Of a stretch of 64,000 nucleotides of DNA, positions 25,579-40,939 are shown in pieces. The stretch lies in the NCBI RefSeq assembly GCF_007991175.1, contig NZ_BJXV01000010.1:1-64000 (forward strand), in the 5' to 3' direction. The DNA comes from Halovibrio variabilis (lineage in GTDB: Bacteria > Pseudomonadota > Gammaproteobacteria > Pseudomonadales > Halomonadaceae). A program made the position numbers and the translations under genes. How positions within the stretch are numbered: the first letter of the stretch is position 1; the number at the start of each line of letters is the position of its first letter. The notes beneath the pieces were generated by a model. It saw only the letters and a list, made by a program, of their open reading frames with translations, was not told where the DNA came from and searched no databases.

Positions 25579-28500
25579 TTAGTGGCCCACAGGCGGCGGA
25601 GCAAGCACTTCCCGTGCACCGTTGGTGCCCATTGATGTCACCACGCCAGCCCCTTCCATGGCTTCAACGAGGCGCGCAGCCCGGTTGTAGCCAATCTTAA
25701 AGCGCCGCTGCACGGCGGAAATCGAGGCTTTGCGCGTTTCGGTGACAAACTGGACGGCTTCATCGTAGAGTGCGTCCTGCTCGGCATCGTCGTTATCGCT
25801 GCCTTCTGCTTCAAGGCCGGTTAAGGCATCAGCGGTCACGCCACCCGAGAGAATCTCTTCGATATACTCCGGCGCACCGCGGCGTTTCCAGTCATCGACC
25901 ACCCGGTGTACTTCGTCGTCATCCACGAAAGCACCGTGGATGCGGTTAGGCGGCCCTGAGCCTGCGGGCAGATAGAGCATATCGCCGTGCCCCAGCAGGC
26001 TTTCGGCGCCGCCTTGGTCCAGGATAGTGCGCGAATCGATCCTTGATGAGACTTGAAACGCCATGCGAGAGGGAATATTGGCTTTGATCAAGCCCGTCAC
26101 TACGTCCACCGAGGGGCGCTGAGTCGCTAGAATCAAATGAATACCGGCAGCACGCGCTTTTTGTGCCAGGCGGGCAATCAGCTCTTCGACCTTTTTGCCG
26201 ACGATCATAAACATATCGGCAAATTCGTCGATTACCACCACGATGTAGGGCAGTTTTGCCAACACTGGATGCGGCTGGTGCACTTCCCAGGGTTGCGGCT
26301 CCCAAAGCGGGTCTGCCACCTGGGCACCGGCGCGCTCCGCTTCGTCTAAGCGGCCGTTAAAGCCGGCGATGTTACGCACCCCCATGGCCGCCATTAGCTT
26401 GTAGCGGCGCTCCATCTCGGCGACACACCAGCGCAGACTGTTAGCCGCCTCTTTCATATCGGTGACCACCGGCGCCAATAGATGGGGAATGCCGTCGTAC
26501 ACCGACAGCTCCAACATTTTGGGGTCGACCATAATCAGCTTCAGCTCGCTGGGCTTCGCTTTCAACAGCATCGAAATCAGCATGGCGTTGACGCCTACGG
26601 ATTTGCCCGAGCCGGTAGTGCCCGCGACCAACAGGTGCGGCATCTTGCCCAAATTAGCGACCACGGGGCCACCGCCAATATCCTGGCCTAATGCCATCGT
26701 CAGCGGCGAGGTTTCCTGCTGGTAGCGGTCGGAGTCGATGACTTCGCGTAGGCGAATCATGGCCCGGTTGGGGTTGGGGATTTCAATCCCCACCGTGGGG
26801 CGCCCGGGTATCACCTCCACAACCCGCACGCTCTTGACCATTAATGAGCGCGCCAGGTCTTTAGCTAGGTTGCTGATTTTGGATACTTTGACGCCCGCAG
26901 CGGGTTTGATCTCAAAACGCGTAATCACCGGGCCCGGCCAAGTATCCACGACTTCGGCCTTCACCCCGTATTCGCGCAGCCGGACTTCCAGCAGCTCGGC
27001 CATATCGGCCAGCTGCTCGTCGCTATAGTTGGGCTGATACGGCTCTGCGGGGGTTAATAGCTGCAGGCTCGGCACATCGCCCTCGGGTTCGTCCACGGTT
27101 TCAAAGGCCGGCCGCTGGCTTTGCAAATGCTCCACGGTCCACAGTGCGGGGCCTTCATCGCTTTCCGGCGCGCTTTCTTGCGCACTTTCCTGCGGTGAAA
27201 ACGTCGGCTCCTGACGCGCTGCGGGAGTGGGCAGCTCGTCCTTCACCTTTTGATTGTTCACTACTTGACTGTTCACCACTTCGTCGTCCATTTCTTCGTC
27301 ATCCCACACCGGCTCTGGGACGACCTCAGGCACGCGCTCAGCCCGCTCAGGCTTACTGACGGTGGTCTCGCTGTCGTTGGATTCAGTGGTGAAGGATGGC
27401 TCGCGACGGGTGCCTTCAGGCGGTTGCTCAGTAGGCGTGCTTTCAGCGGGCGCTTGATCGTTAACAAAGACGTTGTTTGCCGCCGGGGCCGGCACTTCCT
27501 CCTCACGCGACGCGCGCAGCGGGAAGGAGGGTTTGGGCTCATCAGCGGCCTCAGGCGCAGGTGCCGGGGCGTCAGCCTGCACAAAGGCGTTTTCCCTTGG
27601 TGCTGCTGAAGGTGCAAGCTTCTCGGGCTCTTCCTCTGCGCTGTCTGCTGGCGGCCTTACGTGTTCTTGGGCAGGCGGCTTTGCGGCGGGGGTATACGTT
27701 GTTGCCGGCACATATTTATTGCTCGAAAACGCCGCGGCTGCCCAGGGAATTGAGGTATCTGTGGTTTCGGTTTCGCCTTTATTCACATCACTGGCGCTAT
27801 CAATAGCGCTCTCGGCAAGCGGCACTGATAAACCCGGCTCGCGACGTTCGCGACCACCAGGGCGTTTTGCGACGGGTTCCGGCGCTGGCGCTGGAGCGGG
27901 GCTAGCGGGCTTGGCCGCTTCAGGCACTGTTTCGGGCCTTGGCTGCGTTTTTGCGGCCACCTTTGCCTTTGCCGCTGCGCGCTGGGCAGCCCGCTCACGG
28001 CGTAATTGCCGACGCGCTGACAACCAACTACCCAGGCGACATAGCCGCTTACCGAGTTCATCGGCCACCTGTAGCCATGACATACCGCTAAAGAGGGGGA
28101 AGCCGCTTAAAATCAGCGCCGCGGCAATTAAGCCAACGCCACCACTGCTGACCAGCGGCCGTAGCGCGCCCACCAGCCCTTCGCCCAAAATACCGCCAGA
28201 GGCGTAGGGCAGCATGCTGTTGGGGTGATAAAAATGCAGCGCGCCCAGCATGGTGGTGCCAAAAATCAGCAGTAATAACCCACCGGCATGGACGGCGATG
28301 GCGACGGGGTCAAGCTCAAAACGTACCTGACGCGAGCGAATCAGCCACCAGGCGGCGAAGCCAAACATTCCCGGCCACCACAGCGCACTGGCGCCGAGCA
28401 GCGAATAGAGCACATCCGCCAGCCAGGCGCCCACTTGCCCCATCCAGTTGCGCACGTCCGTTTCCGGCCCTTGATACGACCAGCCGGGATCAGACGGTTG

Positions 28501-28701
28501 ATAACTAAATAGCGCTAATAGTAAGAACACACACAGCGCCAGCAGTACCACCACCACGCCTTCACGCACGGAGCCTTGTAAGCGCAGGCCAAAACGACGA
28601 GCTTTATCTTTCGCGGCGTTGACACGCGCAGAAGAAGCCGATGACGATGGTTGACGCGCATTACGCTGCGTTCGCTTGTTGACTGCTTTATTCACTTTCA
28701 A
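25579..28701 (-). CDS. ftsK: DNA translocase FtsK
   Basis: Septal DNA pump coordinating chromosome dimer resolution with division. It has 1040 residues. The N-terminal domain has about four membrane helices (roughly 48-200). A long Pro/Ala/Glu-rich linker follows (about 240-560), shorter than in E. coli FtsK (1329 residues). The RecA-like motor has Walker [14 protein letters not shown] near residue 690 and a Walker B-type [11 protein letters not shown]. The C-terminal gamma winged helix ([19 protein letters not shown]) reads KOPS sites and contacts XerD. The start is a TTG with GGGAG seven bases upstream. It is divergent from aat. Confidence 0.96.
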   Translation of the reverse strand: MKVNKAVNKRTQRNARQPSSSASSARVNAAKDKARRFGLRLQGSVREGVVVVLLALCVFLLLALFSYQPSDPGWSYQGPETDVRNWMGQVGAWLADVLYSLLGASALWWPGMFGFAAWWLIRSRQVRFELDPVAIAVHAGGLLLLIFGTTMLGALHFYHPNSMLPYASGGILGEGLVGALRPLVSSGGVGLIAAALILSGFPLFSGMSWLQVADELGKRLCRLGSWLSARRQLRRERAAQRAAAKAKVAAKTQPRPETVPEAAKPASPAPAPAPEPVAKRPGGRERREPGLSVPLAESAIDSASDVNKGETETTDTSIPWAAAAFSSNKYVPATTYTPAAKPPAQEHVRPPADSAEEEPEKLAPSAAPRENAFVQADAPAPAPEAADEPKPSFPLRASREEEVPAPAANNVFVNDQAPAESTPTEQPPEGTRREPSFTTESNDSETTVSKPERAERVPEVVPEPVWDDEEMDDEVVNSQVVNNQKVKDELPTPAARQEPTFSPQESAQESAPESDEGPALWTVEHLQSQRPAFETVDEPEGDVPSLQLLTPAEPYQPNYSDEQLADMAELLEVRLREYGVKAEVVDTWPGPVITRFEIKPAAGVKVSKISNLAKDLARSLMVKSVRVVEVIPGRPTVGIEIPNPNRAMIRLREVIDSDRYQQETSPLTMALGQDIGGGPVVANLGKMPHLLVAGTTGSGKSVGVNAMLISMLLKAKPSELKLIMVDPKMLELSVYDGIPHLLAPVVTDMKEAANSLRWCVAEMERRYKLMAAMGVRNIAGFNGRLDEAERAGAQVADPLWEPQPWEVHQPHPVLAKLPYIVVVIDEFADMFMIVGKKVEELIARLAQKARAAGIHLILATQRPSVDVVTGLIKANIPSRMAFQVSSRIDSRTILDQGGAESLLGHGDMLYLPAGSGPPNRIHGAFVDDDEVHRVVDDWKRRGAPEYIEEILSGGVTADALTGLEAEGSDNDDAEQDALYDEAVQFVTETRKASISAVQRRFKIGYNRAARLVEAMEGAGVVTSMGTNGAREVLAPPPVGH

Positions 28702-28883
28702 GCGACTCTCCCTTTACACCTCAATGGCGTCTTTAATCCACTTGCGAGTTTGCATGATACCGAGCATCCTTTCGCCGTCACAGAGCCTTTAGCTAAACGC
28801 CCAGTACAAACGCTCATTACAAACACTCCGTACACGAATTCCGTACAAGAACGCTGTAACGCACGTAGCAACAGGAGCAAGTA

Positions 28884-29633
28884 ATGCTACCTTGGCTTTC
28901 CTCGCCATACCCTACCTTTCCATCTGCTACGACGGCGCTGGATTCCCCCAACGGCCTGCTCGCCGCCGGTGGCGAGCTTTCCCCCGCCTGGCTGGTGGCA
29001 GCCTATCGGCAGGGCATTTTCCCGTGGTTCAGCGACGACGACCCCATTCTGTGGTGGAGTCCGGACCCGCGCATGATACTCCTACCTGAGCAATTTAAGC
29101 AGCGCCGTAGCCTGACGAAGCGACTGCGCCATGGTGGCTTTCATGTCACCCTGGATCAACACTTCGACTCGGTGATTCAAGCCTGCGCCGCCCCACGTGG
29201 CGAAGAAACAGGCACTTGGATCACCGACGACATGCACGACGCCTACTGCCTGCTACACGCCCAGGGCATTGCCCATAGCATTGAAGTGCACCAAGGCGGC
29301 CAATTAGTCGGCGGCCTGTACGGTATCGCCATGGGGCCGGTTTTTTTTGGCGAATCAATGTTTTCCCGCGCCCCGGATGCCTCGAAAGTGGCGCTGGCAC
29401 ACCTGGCCAAGGCCATGCGCGAGCAGGGCGGCACACTTATCGATTGCCAAATGCACACCCCTCACCTGGCGAGTCTGGGCGCTATTACAGTCGCTCGCGA
29501 GGCATTCATCAACTATCTTAAAGACTGGTTGCCTGATAAGGCGTTTAGATTACCCGCATCGCCCGATGAGGCGCCGGTGATTCCCGCGTCGCCCTGGCTA
29601 AAAGCCATTGGTGCGGAGGATAACGCCTATTGA
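28884..29633 (+). CDS. aat: leucyl/phenylalanyl-tRNA-protein transferase
   Basis: Adds Leu or Phe from aminoacyl-tRNA to proteins with N-terminal Lys or Arg, creating N-degrons. It has 249 residues. Signatures: an FPSATTALDSPNGLLAAGG-type N-terminus, YRQGIFPWF, ILWWSPDPRMIL, TWITDDMHDAY, HSIEVHQGGQLVGGLYG and FFGESMFSR. CAGGAG lies seven bases before the ATG. It is first of a likely aat-bpt transcript (32-base gap) and divergent from ftsK. Together with bpt, clpS and clpA it completes the N-degron pathway within about 7 kb. Confidence 0.97.
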   Translation: MLPWLSSPYPTFPSATTALDSPNGLLAAGGELSPAWLVAAYRQGIFPWFSDDDPILWWSPDPRMILLPEQFKQRRSLTKRLRHGGFHVTLDQHFDSVIQACAAPRGEETGTWITDDMHDAYCLLHAQGIAHSIEVHQGGQLVGGLYGIAMGPVFFGESMFSRAPDASKVALAHLAKAMREQGGTLIDCQMHTPHLASLGAITVAREAFINYLKDWLPDKAFRLPASPDEAPVIPASPWLKAIGAEDNAY

Positions 29634-29665
29634 CGCATTCACTCAGTTTTACCAGGAGGTAAGCC

Positions 29666-30400
29666 GTGAGCAGTAATACTCCGCGTCGGCCAGTGCGGGA
29701 TTTGCGCTTCTTCCTTACCGTGCCGCATGCCTGTAGCTATTTGCCAGGCAGAGAAGCGACGACGCTGTTTCTCGACCCTCAGGAGTCGCCGCTGCCGGGA
29801 GTCTACGACTCGCTGGCTCTGCTGGGGTTTCGGCGCAGCGGCCGCCACCTTTACCGTCCTCACTGCGAGGGGTGTAACGCCTGCCGCTCGGTGCGCATTC
29901 CGGTGGAACAGTTTGCTGCCAATCGCACACAGCGTAAAATTTGGCGCCGCAACGCCGATATTAGCGTTCGCGTGGTGCCCGCTCACTTCTCTGCCCAACA
30001 CTACGCGCTCTACGCTGACTATATTCGCCAGCGTCATGCCGACGGCGACATGTACCCGCCGAGTCGTGAGCAGTACCGTACCTTTCTGACTCTTGATGAG
30101 CCCTATGCCCACCTGATGGAGATGTATCGAGACGATGAACTGGTAGGCGTGGCTGCCTTTGATCAGCTGGAGCACGGCCTTTCGGCGATTTACACCTTTT
30201 TCGCCGTTAGCGACGCCCTCGATAAGCGCTCGCTGGGCACCTTCGCCATCCTTCAGCTCATTGAGCTCAGCAAAGAAAAAGCGCTGCCGCACCTGTATTT
30301 AGGGTATTGGATCGAAGAGTGCCGTAAGATGCGCTACAAGCAGGCGTTTACACCGCTGGAAATACTCGACGGGCGCCATTGGCGACCGTTAATTGGTTAA
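29666..30400 (+). CDS. bpt: aspartate/glutamate leucyltransferase Bpt
   Basis: Transfers Leu from Leu-tRNA to proteins bearing N-terminal Asp or Glu, widening the bacterial N-degron set. It belongs to the ATE1-like family (often annotated ate) and has 244 residues. VPHACSYLPGREATTLFLD and the cysteine-rich HCEGCNACRSVRIPVEQF are diagnostic, as is the C-terminal YLGYWIEECRKMRYKQAF. The start is a GTG with a full AGGAGG eight bases upstream. It follows aat by 32 bases. Confidence 0.94.
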   Translation: MSSNTPRRPVRDLRFFLTVPHACSYLPGREATTLFLDPQESPLPGVYDSLALLGFRRSGRHLYRPHCEGCNACRSVRIPVEQFAANRTQRKIWRRNADISVRVVPAHFSAQHYALYADYIRQRHADGDMYPPSREQYRTFLTLDEPYAHLMEMYRDDELVGVAAFDQLEHGLSAIYTFFAVSDALDKRSLGTFAILQLIELSKEKALPHLYLGYWIEECRKMRYKQAFTPLEILDGRHWRPLIG

Positions 30401-30576
30401 TCATGCCAGCTTTTTTGCCTTGACGGCGTGCTTACGGCACAATATAGCGCTGTTTCTTGAACGCTCGCCTAGCGGCACTTGAATCCTGATGTATTGTTAG
30501 CTTATTAATAGGTACATTACTAACCGGTACTTTATTAGCTAACCGTTTACTAACTCATAAGTGGGGAAATGCCTAT

Positions 30577-30795
30577 ATGGCACGCGAAGATCATATTGAA
30601 ATGGAAGGCGTTATCGTCGATACCCTTCCGAATACCATGTTTCGTGTTGAACTGGAAAACGGCCACGTTGTTACTGCTCACATCTCCGGCAAAATGCGCA
30701 AAAACTACATCCGCATTCTAACCGGGGACAAGGTCAAAGTAGAGCTGACGCCTTACGATCTTTCCAAAGGCCGTATTGTCTACCGTTCGCGCTAA
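30577..30795 (+). CDS. infA: translation initiation factor IF-1
   Basis: 72-residue OB-fold protein that occupies the ribosomal A site during initiation. The sequence is almost canonical: [53 protein letters not shown]. Length and start are standard. It has its own 176-base upstream region, which is AT-rich with repeated TTACTAAC/TTAGCTAAC strings, likely promoter. It converges on clpA, matching the classic aat-infA-clpA neighbourhood of gammaproteobacteria. Confidence 0.98.
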   Translation: MAREDHIEMEGVIVDTLPNTMFRVELENGHVVTAHISGKMRKNYIRILTGDKVKVELTPYDLSKGRIVYRSR

Positions 30796-30928
30796 GTGGC
30801 TGTCGTGCTTGTTGTTAATAGCTGGAAGCTGATGGCTGACAGTTGATAACTGAGCGTTGACAGCGGGCGCGTGCGGCTGGCAACAGCGTCTACGCCGCTT
30901 CACTAAAGCTGTTCACTGAAACACCAAC

Positions 30929-30957
30929 GCCCCGTCAAAGACAGGGCGCTGTGTTTT
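30929..30957. terminator. terminator between infA and clpA
   Basis: GCCC-c-GTC and GAC-a-GGGC form a stem with an AAA loop and one internal mismatch, followed by GCTGTGTTTTT on the plus strand. It lies about 130 bases past infA. On the minus strand the stem is followed by GTTGGTGTTT. It probably ends infA and may also act for clpA. Confidence 0.55.
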
Positions 30958-30989
30958 TACGCATCAAGCTGCATGGTTAAATCGACTTA

Positions 30990-31007
30990 GCGCCCTTTTC
31001 AGGGCGC
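30990..31007 (-). terminator. perfect hairpin overlapping the clpA stop codon
   Basis: GCGCCCT and AGGGCGC form a perfect 7-base stem with a four-base loop, and the clpA stop codon lies inside it. There is no T-run on either strand, so it may stabilise the clpA mRNA end or act together with the hairpin at 30929. Confidence 0.45.
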
Positions 31008-33275
31008 ATCGGCCATTTCGATCTCCATTGAGAGGTGCAGTTCGCCCTCTTCCAAACTGACGTGAACAATCCCGCCGTTGTCTGCCAGATCGCCAAACAG
31101 AATCATCTCCGCTAACGGCTTCTTCAGCTTCTCTTGAATGAGACGCGCCATGGGGCGTGCGCCCATATCAGGATCGTAGCCTTTATCCGCCAGCCAATCC
31201 CGTGCCATATCGTCGACTTCCAGCTGCACGCGCTTCTCATCCAGCTGCGCCTGCAATTCGATCAAGAACTTGTCGACGACATTGCGTACCACCGAAACCG
31301 GCAGCGAACGGAACTGGATAATGCCGTCCAGGCGATTGCGGAACTCGGGTGAGAAGGTGCGCCGAATCACTTCCATCGCATCGGTGGAGTGGTCTTGACT
31401 CTGGAAGCCAATTGAGCGGCGCGACGCCTGCTCGGCCCCGGCGTTAGAGGTCATGATCAAGATAACGTGGCGGAAGTCGGCTTCGCGGCCGTTGTTATCG
31501 GTTAAGCGACCGTGGTCCATCACCTGCAGCAGCAGGTTAAAGACTTCCGGATGCGCTTTCTCAACCTCATCCAACAGCAGCACACAGTGCGGCTGCTTGG
31601 TAACGGCCTCGGTTAGCAGACCACCCTGGTCGTAACCAACATAGCCCGGAGGCGCACCAATCAGGCGCGACACGGTGTGGCGCTCCATGTACTCGGACAT
31701 ATCAAAGCGCACCAGCTCAATGCCCATGATATTGGCAAGCTGCTTGGCCACTTCGGTTTTACCCACGCCCGTCGGCCCGGCAAACAGGAAGCTACCCACC
31801 GGTTTATCCGGCGATTTAAGCCCGGCCCGCGACAGTTTAATTGCTGCAGACAGGGTATCAATCGCTTCATCCTGACCGAAGACCAGCATTTTCAGGTCGC
31901 GATCCAGCTTCTCAAGCAGCTTGCGGTCGGAACTTGAAACACTCTTCGGTGGAATACGCGCAATCGATGCCACCACAGCTTCCACTTGCTCAACATCGAT
32001 TGTTGCAGCACGCACTTCTGGCGGCAACAGGCGCTGATGCGCCCCGGCCTCGTCGATCACATCAATCGCTTTGTCGGGCAGGAAGCGGTCATTAATGTAG
32101 CGGTCCGCCAAGCGCGCGGCACTTTCCAGCGCACCATCAGTGTATTTCAGCTCGTGGTGCTCTTCAAACCGCGAACGCAGCCCCTTGAGGATTTTGATGG
32201 TGTCGTCTACCGACGGTGCCATCACGTCCACTTTCTGGAAGCGCCGCGCCAGCGCGCGATCTTTTTCAAAGATACCGCGGAACTCTTGGAAGGTGGTCGA
32301 GCCAATGCAGCGCAGCTCGCCCGAAGAGAGCAGCGGCTTGAGCAGGTTAGACGCGTCCATCACGCCGCCAGACGCCGCACCGGCACCAATCACAGTATGA
32401 ATCTCATCGATAAAGAGTACCGCGTTAGGCTGCTTGCGTAGCTCACCAAGCAGGCTCTTGAGGCGTTTTTCAAAATCGCCGCGGTATTTGGTGCCCGCGA
32501 GTAGCGCGCCCATGTCCAGCGAGTAAACCACCGCGTCGGCAATCACATCGGGAACGTCTTCTTCGACGATGCGCTTGGCCAAGCCTTCGGCAATCGCGGT
32601 TTTACCCACGCCCGCTTCACCCACCAGTAGCGGGTTATTCTTGCGCCGCCGGGCCAGAATTTGCACCACGCGCTCAAGCTCATGGTCACGGCCAATCAGC
32701 GGGTCAATTTTACCCAGCCGCGCCTGCTCGTTGAGGTTGGTGGCGTAGCCGGTAAGCGGATGTGCAGCTCCTTCACTAGTGCCCTCTTCAGCGTCTTCGC
32801 TTTCCGAGGAAGAAGGTGACGGAGACGGCCCGTGGCCAGCGACTTTAGAGATGCCGTGAGCGATATAGTTAACCGCATCGACCCGCGCGACACTTTGCTG
32901 CTTGAGAAAGTAAACCGCTTGGCTCTCTTGCTCAGAGAAAATCGCTACCAACACATTGGCGCCGGTGACTTCGCTCTTACCAGATGACTGAACGTGGAAG
33001 ACCGCCCGCTGAAGAACGCGCTGGAAACCAAGCGTTGGCTGGGTTTCACGATCGCCTTGTCCTTCTGGAATCAACGGTGTGGTCGAGTTAATAAAATCCT
33101 GCAGATCGGACCGCAGCTTGTCGAGGTTCGCCCCACAGGCCTTCAGTACGTCAACCGCTGAGGCATTATCCAGCAACGCTAGCAGCAGGTGCTCAACGGT
33201 CATAAACTCATGGCGCTTAGAGCGCGCCACGGTAAAGGCCGTGTTCAGGGTCATTTCAAGTTCTTTGCTCAGCAT
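30999..33275 (-). CDS. clpA: ATP-dependent Clp protease ATP-binding subunit ClpA
   Basis: Hexameric AAA+ unfoldase that feeds ClpP. It has 758 residues, like E. coli ClpA. The N-terminal domain (1-145) is where ClpS docks. After an acidic/Ser linker, D1 has Walker [10 protein letters not shown] (219-227) and LFIDEIH near 290, and D2 has Walker [10 protein letters not shown] (500-508). The ClpP-binding loop should lie near 615-620 (RRSIGFQ). It is leftward, 139 bases after the clpS stop, so clpS and clpA may share a transcript or clpA may have its own promoter in the gap. Confidence 0.97.
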   Translation of the reverse strand: MLSKELEMTLNTAFTVARSKRHEFMTVEHLLLALLDNASAVDVLKACGANLDKLRSDLQDFINSTTPLIPEGQGDRETQPTLGFQRVLQRAVFHVQSSGKSEVTGANVLVAIFSEQESQAVYFLKQQSVARVDAVNYIAHGISKVAGHGPSPSPSSSESEDAEEGTSEGAAHPLTGYATNLNEQARLGKIDPLIGRDHELERVVQILARRRKNNPLLVGEAGVGKTAIAEGLAKRIVEEDVPDVIADAVVYSLDMGALLAGTKYRGDFEKRLKSLLGELRKQPNAVLFIDEIHTVIGAGAASGGVMDASNLLKPLLSSGELRCIGSTTFQEFRGIFEKDRALARRFQKVDVMAPSVDDTIKILKGLRSRFEEHHELKYTDGALESAARLADRYINDRFLPDKAIDVIDEAGAHQRLLPPEVRAATIDVEQVEAVVASIARIPPKSVSSSDRKLLEKLDRDLKMLVFGQDEAIDTLSAAIKLSRAGLKSPDKPVGSFLFAGPTGVGKTEVAKQLANIMGIELVRFDMSEYMERHTVSRLIGAPPGYVGYDQGGLLTEAVTKQPHCVLLLDEVEKAHPEVFNLLLQVMDHGRLTDNNGREADFRHVILIMTSNAGAEQASRRSIGFQSQDHSTDAMEVIRRTFSPEFRNRLDGIIQFRSLPVSVVRNVVDKFLIELQAQLDEKRVQLEVDDMARDWLADKGYDPDMGARPMARLIQEKLKKPLAEMILFGDLADNGGIVHVSLEEGELHLSMEIEMADAP

Positions 33276-33414
33276 GGCAGTCCCCTTTTCGCTACTACCT
33301 AGGGCGTATCGCCACCTAGGGCTTGCGTCGGATCAGTTTAATCGACCGGAACTCTCAACATCGGGTACAAATGGCACGGTTGCAAGCCTAGCCGCCAATT
33401 TTTTCTCAACGCTC

Positions 33415-33756
33415 TCAATCGGCGGCTTCAATATCGCTTATCAACGGATGCTCACACTCGCGGGCGTACTCATTGACTTGATAGCTCTTGGTTTCCGCTA
33501 TATCACGAGTAAAAACGCCACAAGTTGCCTTTCCTTGGGTATGTACCGCGAGCATGACCTGAACGGCCTTCTCGCTATCCATGTTGAAAAATTCTTGCAG
33601 CACTTCAATGACAAATTCCATCGGCGTGTAATCGTCGTTATGAAGCACCACCTTATAAAGCGGCGGCTCAGCCAGTTCTGGGTCTGCTGACTGCACCACT
33701 ACATCGACATCATCATCGGGCATATCTTTATCGGGCATCATAGTTGGCCGCGTCAT
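33415..33756 (-). CDS. clpS: ClpS adaptor, N-degron recognition
   Basis: Adaptor that binds N-terminal Leu, Phe, Tyr or Trp and delivers the substrate to ClpA. The conserved core [20 protein letters not shown], the downstream [19 protein letters not shown] and the C-terminal ARECEHPL are all present, including the DDYTP residues that shape the N-degron pocket. The start is uncertain. The frame opens at a GTG (33834) and has ATGs at 33807, 33756, 33741 and 33738. I chose 33756 because it gives 113 residues, near the family length, and has a weak purine-rich site. It lies just upstream of clpA on the same strand. Confidence 0.92.
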   Translation of the reverse strand: MTRPTMMPDKDMPDDDVDVVVQSADPELAEPPLYKVVLHNDDYTPMEFVIEVLQEFFNMDSEKAVQVMLAVHTQGKATCGVFTRDIAETKSYQVNEYARECEHPLISDIEAAD

Positions 33757-33955
33757 TCCCGCTTGTACGGATAATGCGATCAAGCATGAACTATCTACGT
33801 TAGACATAAGCAGCACGGTTGGTTGTCTCGACACTGGCCGATGGAAGTGACTAAGCGCTTTACACTACAACTCAGACGCCGCCAATCAGCAAGGGTTCAT
33901 GAAAAGATAAAATATCACAGGGTGCAGCGAAGAGTGCAATAGCAGAGGCTATCTG

Positions 33956-34015
33956 ACGCTCAACACCAACAAACGCTCAACGCCAACACCCCTGCCCGCC
34001 GAGCGGACAGGGGTG
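33956..34015. repeat. 16-bp direct repeat and hairpin between clpS and icd
   Basis: ACGCTCAACACCAACA (33956-33971) recurs as ACGCTCAACGCCAACA (33973-33988) with one change. It is followed by a stem in which CACCCCTG pairs with CAGGGGTG and CCG pairs with CGG across one mismatch (33987-34015). The stem is 46 bases past the icd stop and could end that transcript, but no T-run follows. Confidence 0.5.
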
Positions 34016-34060
34016 AAACACAGCGCAAGCAGTAAGGACGCTATTAGCCCTTAGTCGTCA

Positions 34061-37078
<3,018 letters not shown>

Positions 37079-37082
<4 letters not shown>

Positions 37083-37519
37083 GCAATATTCACAGCACGG
37101 CGGCCTGCGTGATACAGCGGGGTGAGCGTTTCTTAATGGTGGAAGAAGAGCGCGGCGGGCCGCAAAGCGTATTTAATCAGCCCGCTGGCCACGTTGAGCC
37201 AGGGGAAGGCCCAGTGCAGGCCATTGTGCGCGAAGTCATGGAGGAAACCGCCTGGGAAATACGTTTGAGTGCCTACCTGGGTCTGTATGTCTTCCACACA
37301 CCCGAGGGAAAAACCTTTCACAGCCATGGGTTTATGGCCGAGCCACTCAATCAGCGCGACCTCGCGCTTGATCCCGATATTTTCGCCACGCACTGGCTCA
37401 CGCTTGAGCAAATACGCGCGCTAGATCAGCAGTCACGCCTGCGCAGCCCCTTGGTACTCCAACGTGTTGAAGATGCGCTTGCCGGGCGTTGCTATCCGCT
37501 GGCGGTGATTCGCGAGTGA
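37079..37519 (+). CDS. nudJ: Nudix phosphatase NudJ
   Basis: Nudix hydrolase; the E. coli enzyme acts on HMP-pyrophosphate and nucleoside tri- and diphosphates. It has 146 residues. The Nudix box runs from G37 (GHVEPGE) to E56 (REVMEE), so all acidic metal ligands are present. The glycine that normally follows EET is alanine (EETAW), a mild departure. Its start codon overlaps the rluE stop, which implies translational coupling. The position upstream of mnmA supports the NudJ assignment over other small Nudix enzymes. Confidence 0.9.
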
Positions 37520-37615
37520 AGCACTCGAAGCACTCCCCTCCCATCGTGTATAATCTTCGCCTAATTGCATACTGCTCATACTACGTTTAGCACACCACCT
37601 TTACTGAGGATGCCT

Positions 37616-38776
37616 ATGTCATCCAACACTGAGTCATCGACTACCGAGCCTACCGCTAACGGCAAAGTGATTGTCGGCATGTCCGGCGGCGTCGACTCGT
37701 CCGTTTCGGCCCTTCTCCTTATGCAGCAAGGCTATGAGGTGGAAGGCCTGTTTATGAAAAACTGGGATGAAGACGACGGCACCGATTACTGTACCGCCAA
37801 AGAGGATCTCGCCGACGCCGAGGCCGTCTGCGAAAAGCTCGGCATTAAACTGCACACCGCCAATTTTGCGGCGGAGTATTGGGATAACGTCTTTGAGCAC
37901 TTTTTAGCCGAATACAAAGCGGGCCGCACGCCTAACCCGGATATTCTGTGTAACCGGGAGATCAAGTTTAAGGTCTTCCTTGAGTACGCCGAAATGCTGG
38001 GGGCCGACAAAATTGCCACCGGGCACTATGTCCGTCAAGGGCATGTCCGCCAAGGCATGAGCGAAAGTCGTCCGCGCCTGCTGAAAGGGCTGGATGGCAA
38101 TAAAGATCAAAGCTACTTCCTGCATGCCGTGCCGGAGGCCGCTATCGCGCGCACCCTGTTCCCCGTGGGTGAACTGGAAAAGCCCGCCGTGCGTGCCTTG
38201 GCTGAACAGCACGAGCTGATTACCGCCAAGAAAAAAGATTCTACCGGCATCTGCTTTATCGGCGAGCGGCGCTTTCGTGACTTCCTGCAGCAGTATCTGC
38301 CCGCCCAGCCTGGCACGATCGAAACCCCGGAAGGCGATGTGATTGGCCAACATATGGGACTGATGTACTACACCCTGGGCCAGCGCCAGGGGCTTGGGAT
38401 TGGTGGGCTTGCCGACTACTCGGAAGAGCCCTGGTACGTGGCGGAGAAAGATCTTGACCGCAATGTGCTGATCGCGGTGCAGGGTAAGCATCATCCGCTG
38501 CTCTACTCCGACACCTTAGCTACCGAGGCGATGGACTGGGTGGCGGGTGAACCGCCGGTGCAACAAGGCCGCTTTACCGCCAAAACGCGTTATCGGCAGA
38601 GCGACTGCGGCTGCGAGATTCGCGCCTTACCCGACGGCAGCGTGGAAGTCACTTTTGATGACCCGCAGTGGGCGGTAACGCCCGGCCAGTCGCTGGTGCT
38701 TTACGATGGCGACATTTGCCTGGGCGGCGGCGTCATCCGCGCCACCTGGGAAAAAGCCGCGGAGGCCGCTGCATGA
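37616..38776 (+). CDS. mnmA: tRNA-specific 2-thiouridylase MnmA
   Basis: Thiolates U34 of tRNAs for Lys, Glu and Gln using ATP and sulfur from the Tus relay. It has 386 residues from the ATG at 37616, chosen because TGAGGA is spaced correctly for it. The ATP pyrophosphatase loop is GMSGGVDSS (21-29). The two catalytic cysteines are C112 ([11 protein letters not shown]) and C213 ([15 protein letters not shown]). An N-terminal Ser/Thr-rich tail of about 16 residues is extra. The gene overlaps hflD by four bases (ATGA). Confidence 0.96.
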   Translation: MSSNTESSTTEPTANGKVIVGMSGGVDSSVSALLLMQQGYEVEGLFMKNWDEDDGTDYCTAKEDLADAEAVCEKLGIKLHTANFAAEYWDNVFEHFLAEYKAGRTPNPDILCNREIKFKVFLEYAEMLGADKIATGHYVRQGHVRQGMSESRPRLLKGLDGNKDQSYFLHAVPEAAIARTLFPVGELEKPAVRALAEQHELITAKKKDSTGICFIGERRFRDFLQQYLPAQPGTIETPEGDVIGQHMGLMYYTLGQRQGLGIGGLADYSEEPWYVAEKDLDRNVLIAVQGKHHPLLYSDTLATEAMDWVAGEPPVQQGRFTAKTRYRQSDCGCEIRALPDGSVEVTFDDPQWAVTPGQSLVLYDGDICLGGGVIRATWEKAAEAAA

Positions 38777-39411
38777 ATCCAACCCCGATTCATCGCGCCC
38801 CTGACTCCCCGGCCACGCGACAAGCACTTGCACTGGCGGGCGTCTTCCAGGCCGCCAGCCTGGTTGACGAACTCGCCCGCACCGGCCAGGTGGAACCCCG
38901 CGCCTGGGAAACGTTGATTCATGCCACCGTGAATCCCAACCCGGAAAGTTTTGAAGCCATTTACGGCGGCCACCCTAATAATCTTCGCCGCGGGCTGGAT
39001 ACGCTGGAAGCCTTAGTCGGCCGCCAGCAGGCCAACCCTGTGGTGCTGCGCTACGGCTTTTCGCTGTTGCTATTGATGAATAAGCTGCGCACCAATAACG
39101 ACATGATGGATGCCTTGGGCCAAAAACTCACGCGCATACAGGGTCAAGCCGAGCACTTTGGCTCCACCCATGAAAACGTGGTGGCCAGCCTAGGCGAAGC
39201 GTACCAAGAGACGATTTCCACGTTTAAAACCCGTATTGTGGTGCAGGGCGACCCGTCGCTACTGCAAAGCCGCATGATGCCCGAACGCGTGCGCGCCTGC
39301 CTGATGGCCGGTATTCGCTTTGGCCTTTTGTGGCACCAGCAAGGCGGGCGGCGCTGGAAGCTAGTGTTCCAACGCAAAGCGCTACGGCGTGCGCTGGACA
39401 GCCTTAGCTAG
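38773..39411 (+). CDS. hflD: HflD family protein
   Basis: All-helical HflD family protein of 212 residues (E. coli 213). In E. coli HflD is a peripheral membrane protein that affects the lambda CII lysogeny decision, and its cellular role is unclear. Landmarks: [40 protein letters not shown], and FTH-like segment [19 protein letters not shown]. The frame opens upstream inside mnmA, but the ATG at 38773 overlapping the mnmA stop gives the correct N-terminus. The mnmA-hflD-purB arrangement is conserved in gammaproteobacteria. Confidence 0.94.
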   Translation: MNPTPIHRAPDSPATRQALALAGVFQAASLVDELARTGQVEPRAWETLIHATVNPNPESFEAIYGGHPNNLRRGLDTLEALVGRQQANPVVLRYGFSLLLLMNKLRTNNDMMDALGQKLTRIQGQAEHFGSTHENVVASLGEAYQETISTFKTRIVVQGDPSLLQSRMMPERVRACLMAGIRFGLLWHQQGGRRWKLVFQRKALRRALDSLS

Positions 39412-39459
39412 TCGAGTTCCCTATCGACCGCCCCGCTGTTTGTGGACCGCTTTTTTTGA

Positions 39460-40893
<1,434 letters not shown>

Positions 40894-40939
40894 CGTAACG
40901 CCACTTTATTAAGCCAACTTACTAACGTCAGGGCATGCC

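Noticed and set aside
27473..28207. 244-residue Ala/Ser-rich frame antisense to the ftsK linker
   Set aside because: It is a shadow of the repetitive, proline-rich linker of ftsK, with no recognisable domain or ribosome site.
29639..30292. 217-residue open frame antisense to bpt
   Set aside because: The plus-strand frame has clear Bpt motifs and a full AGGAGG site. The minus frame has none.
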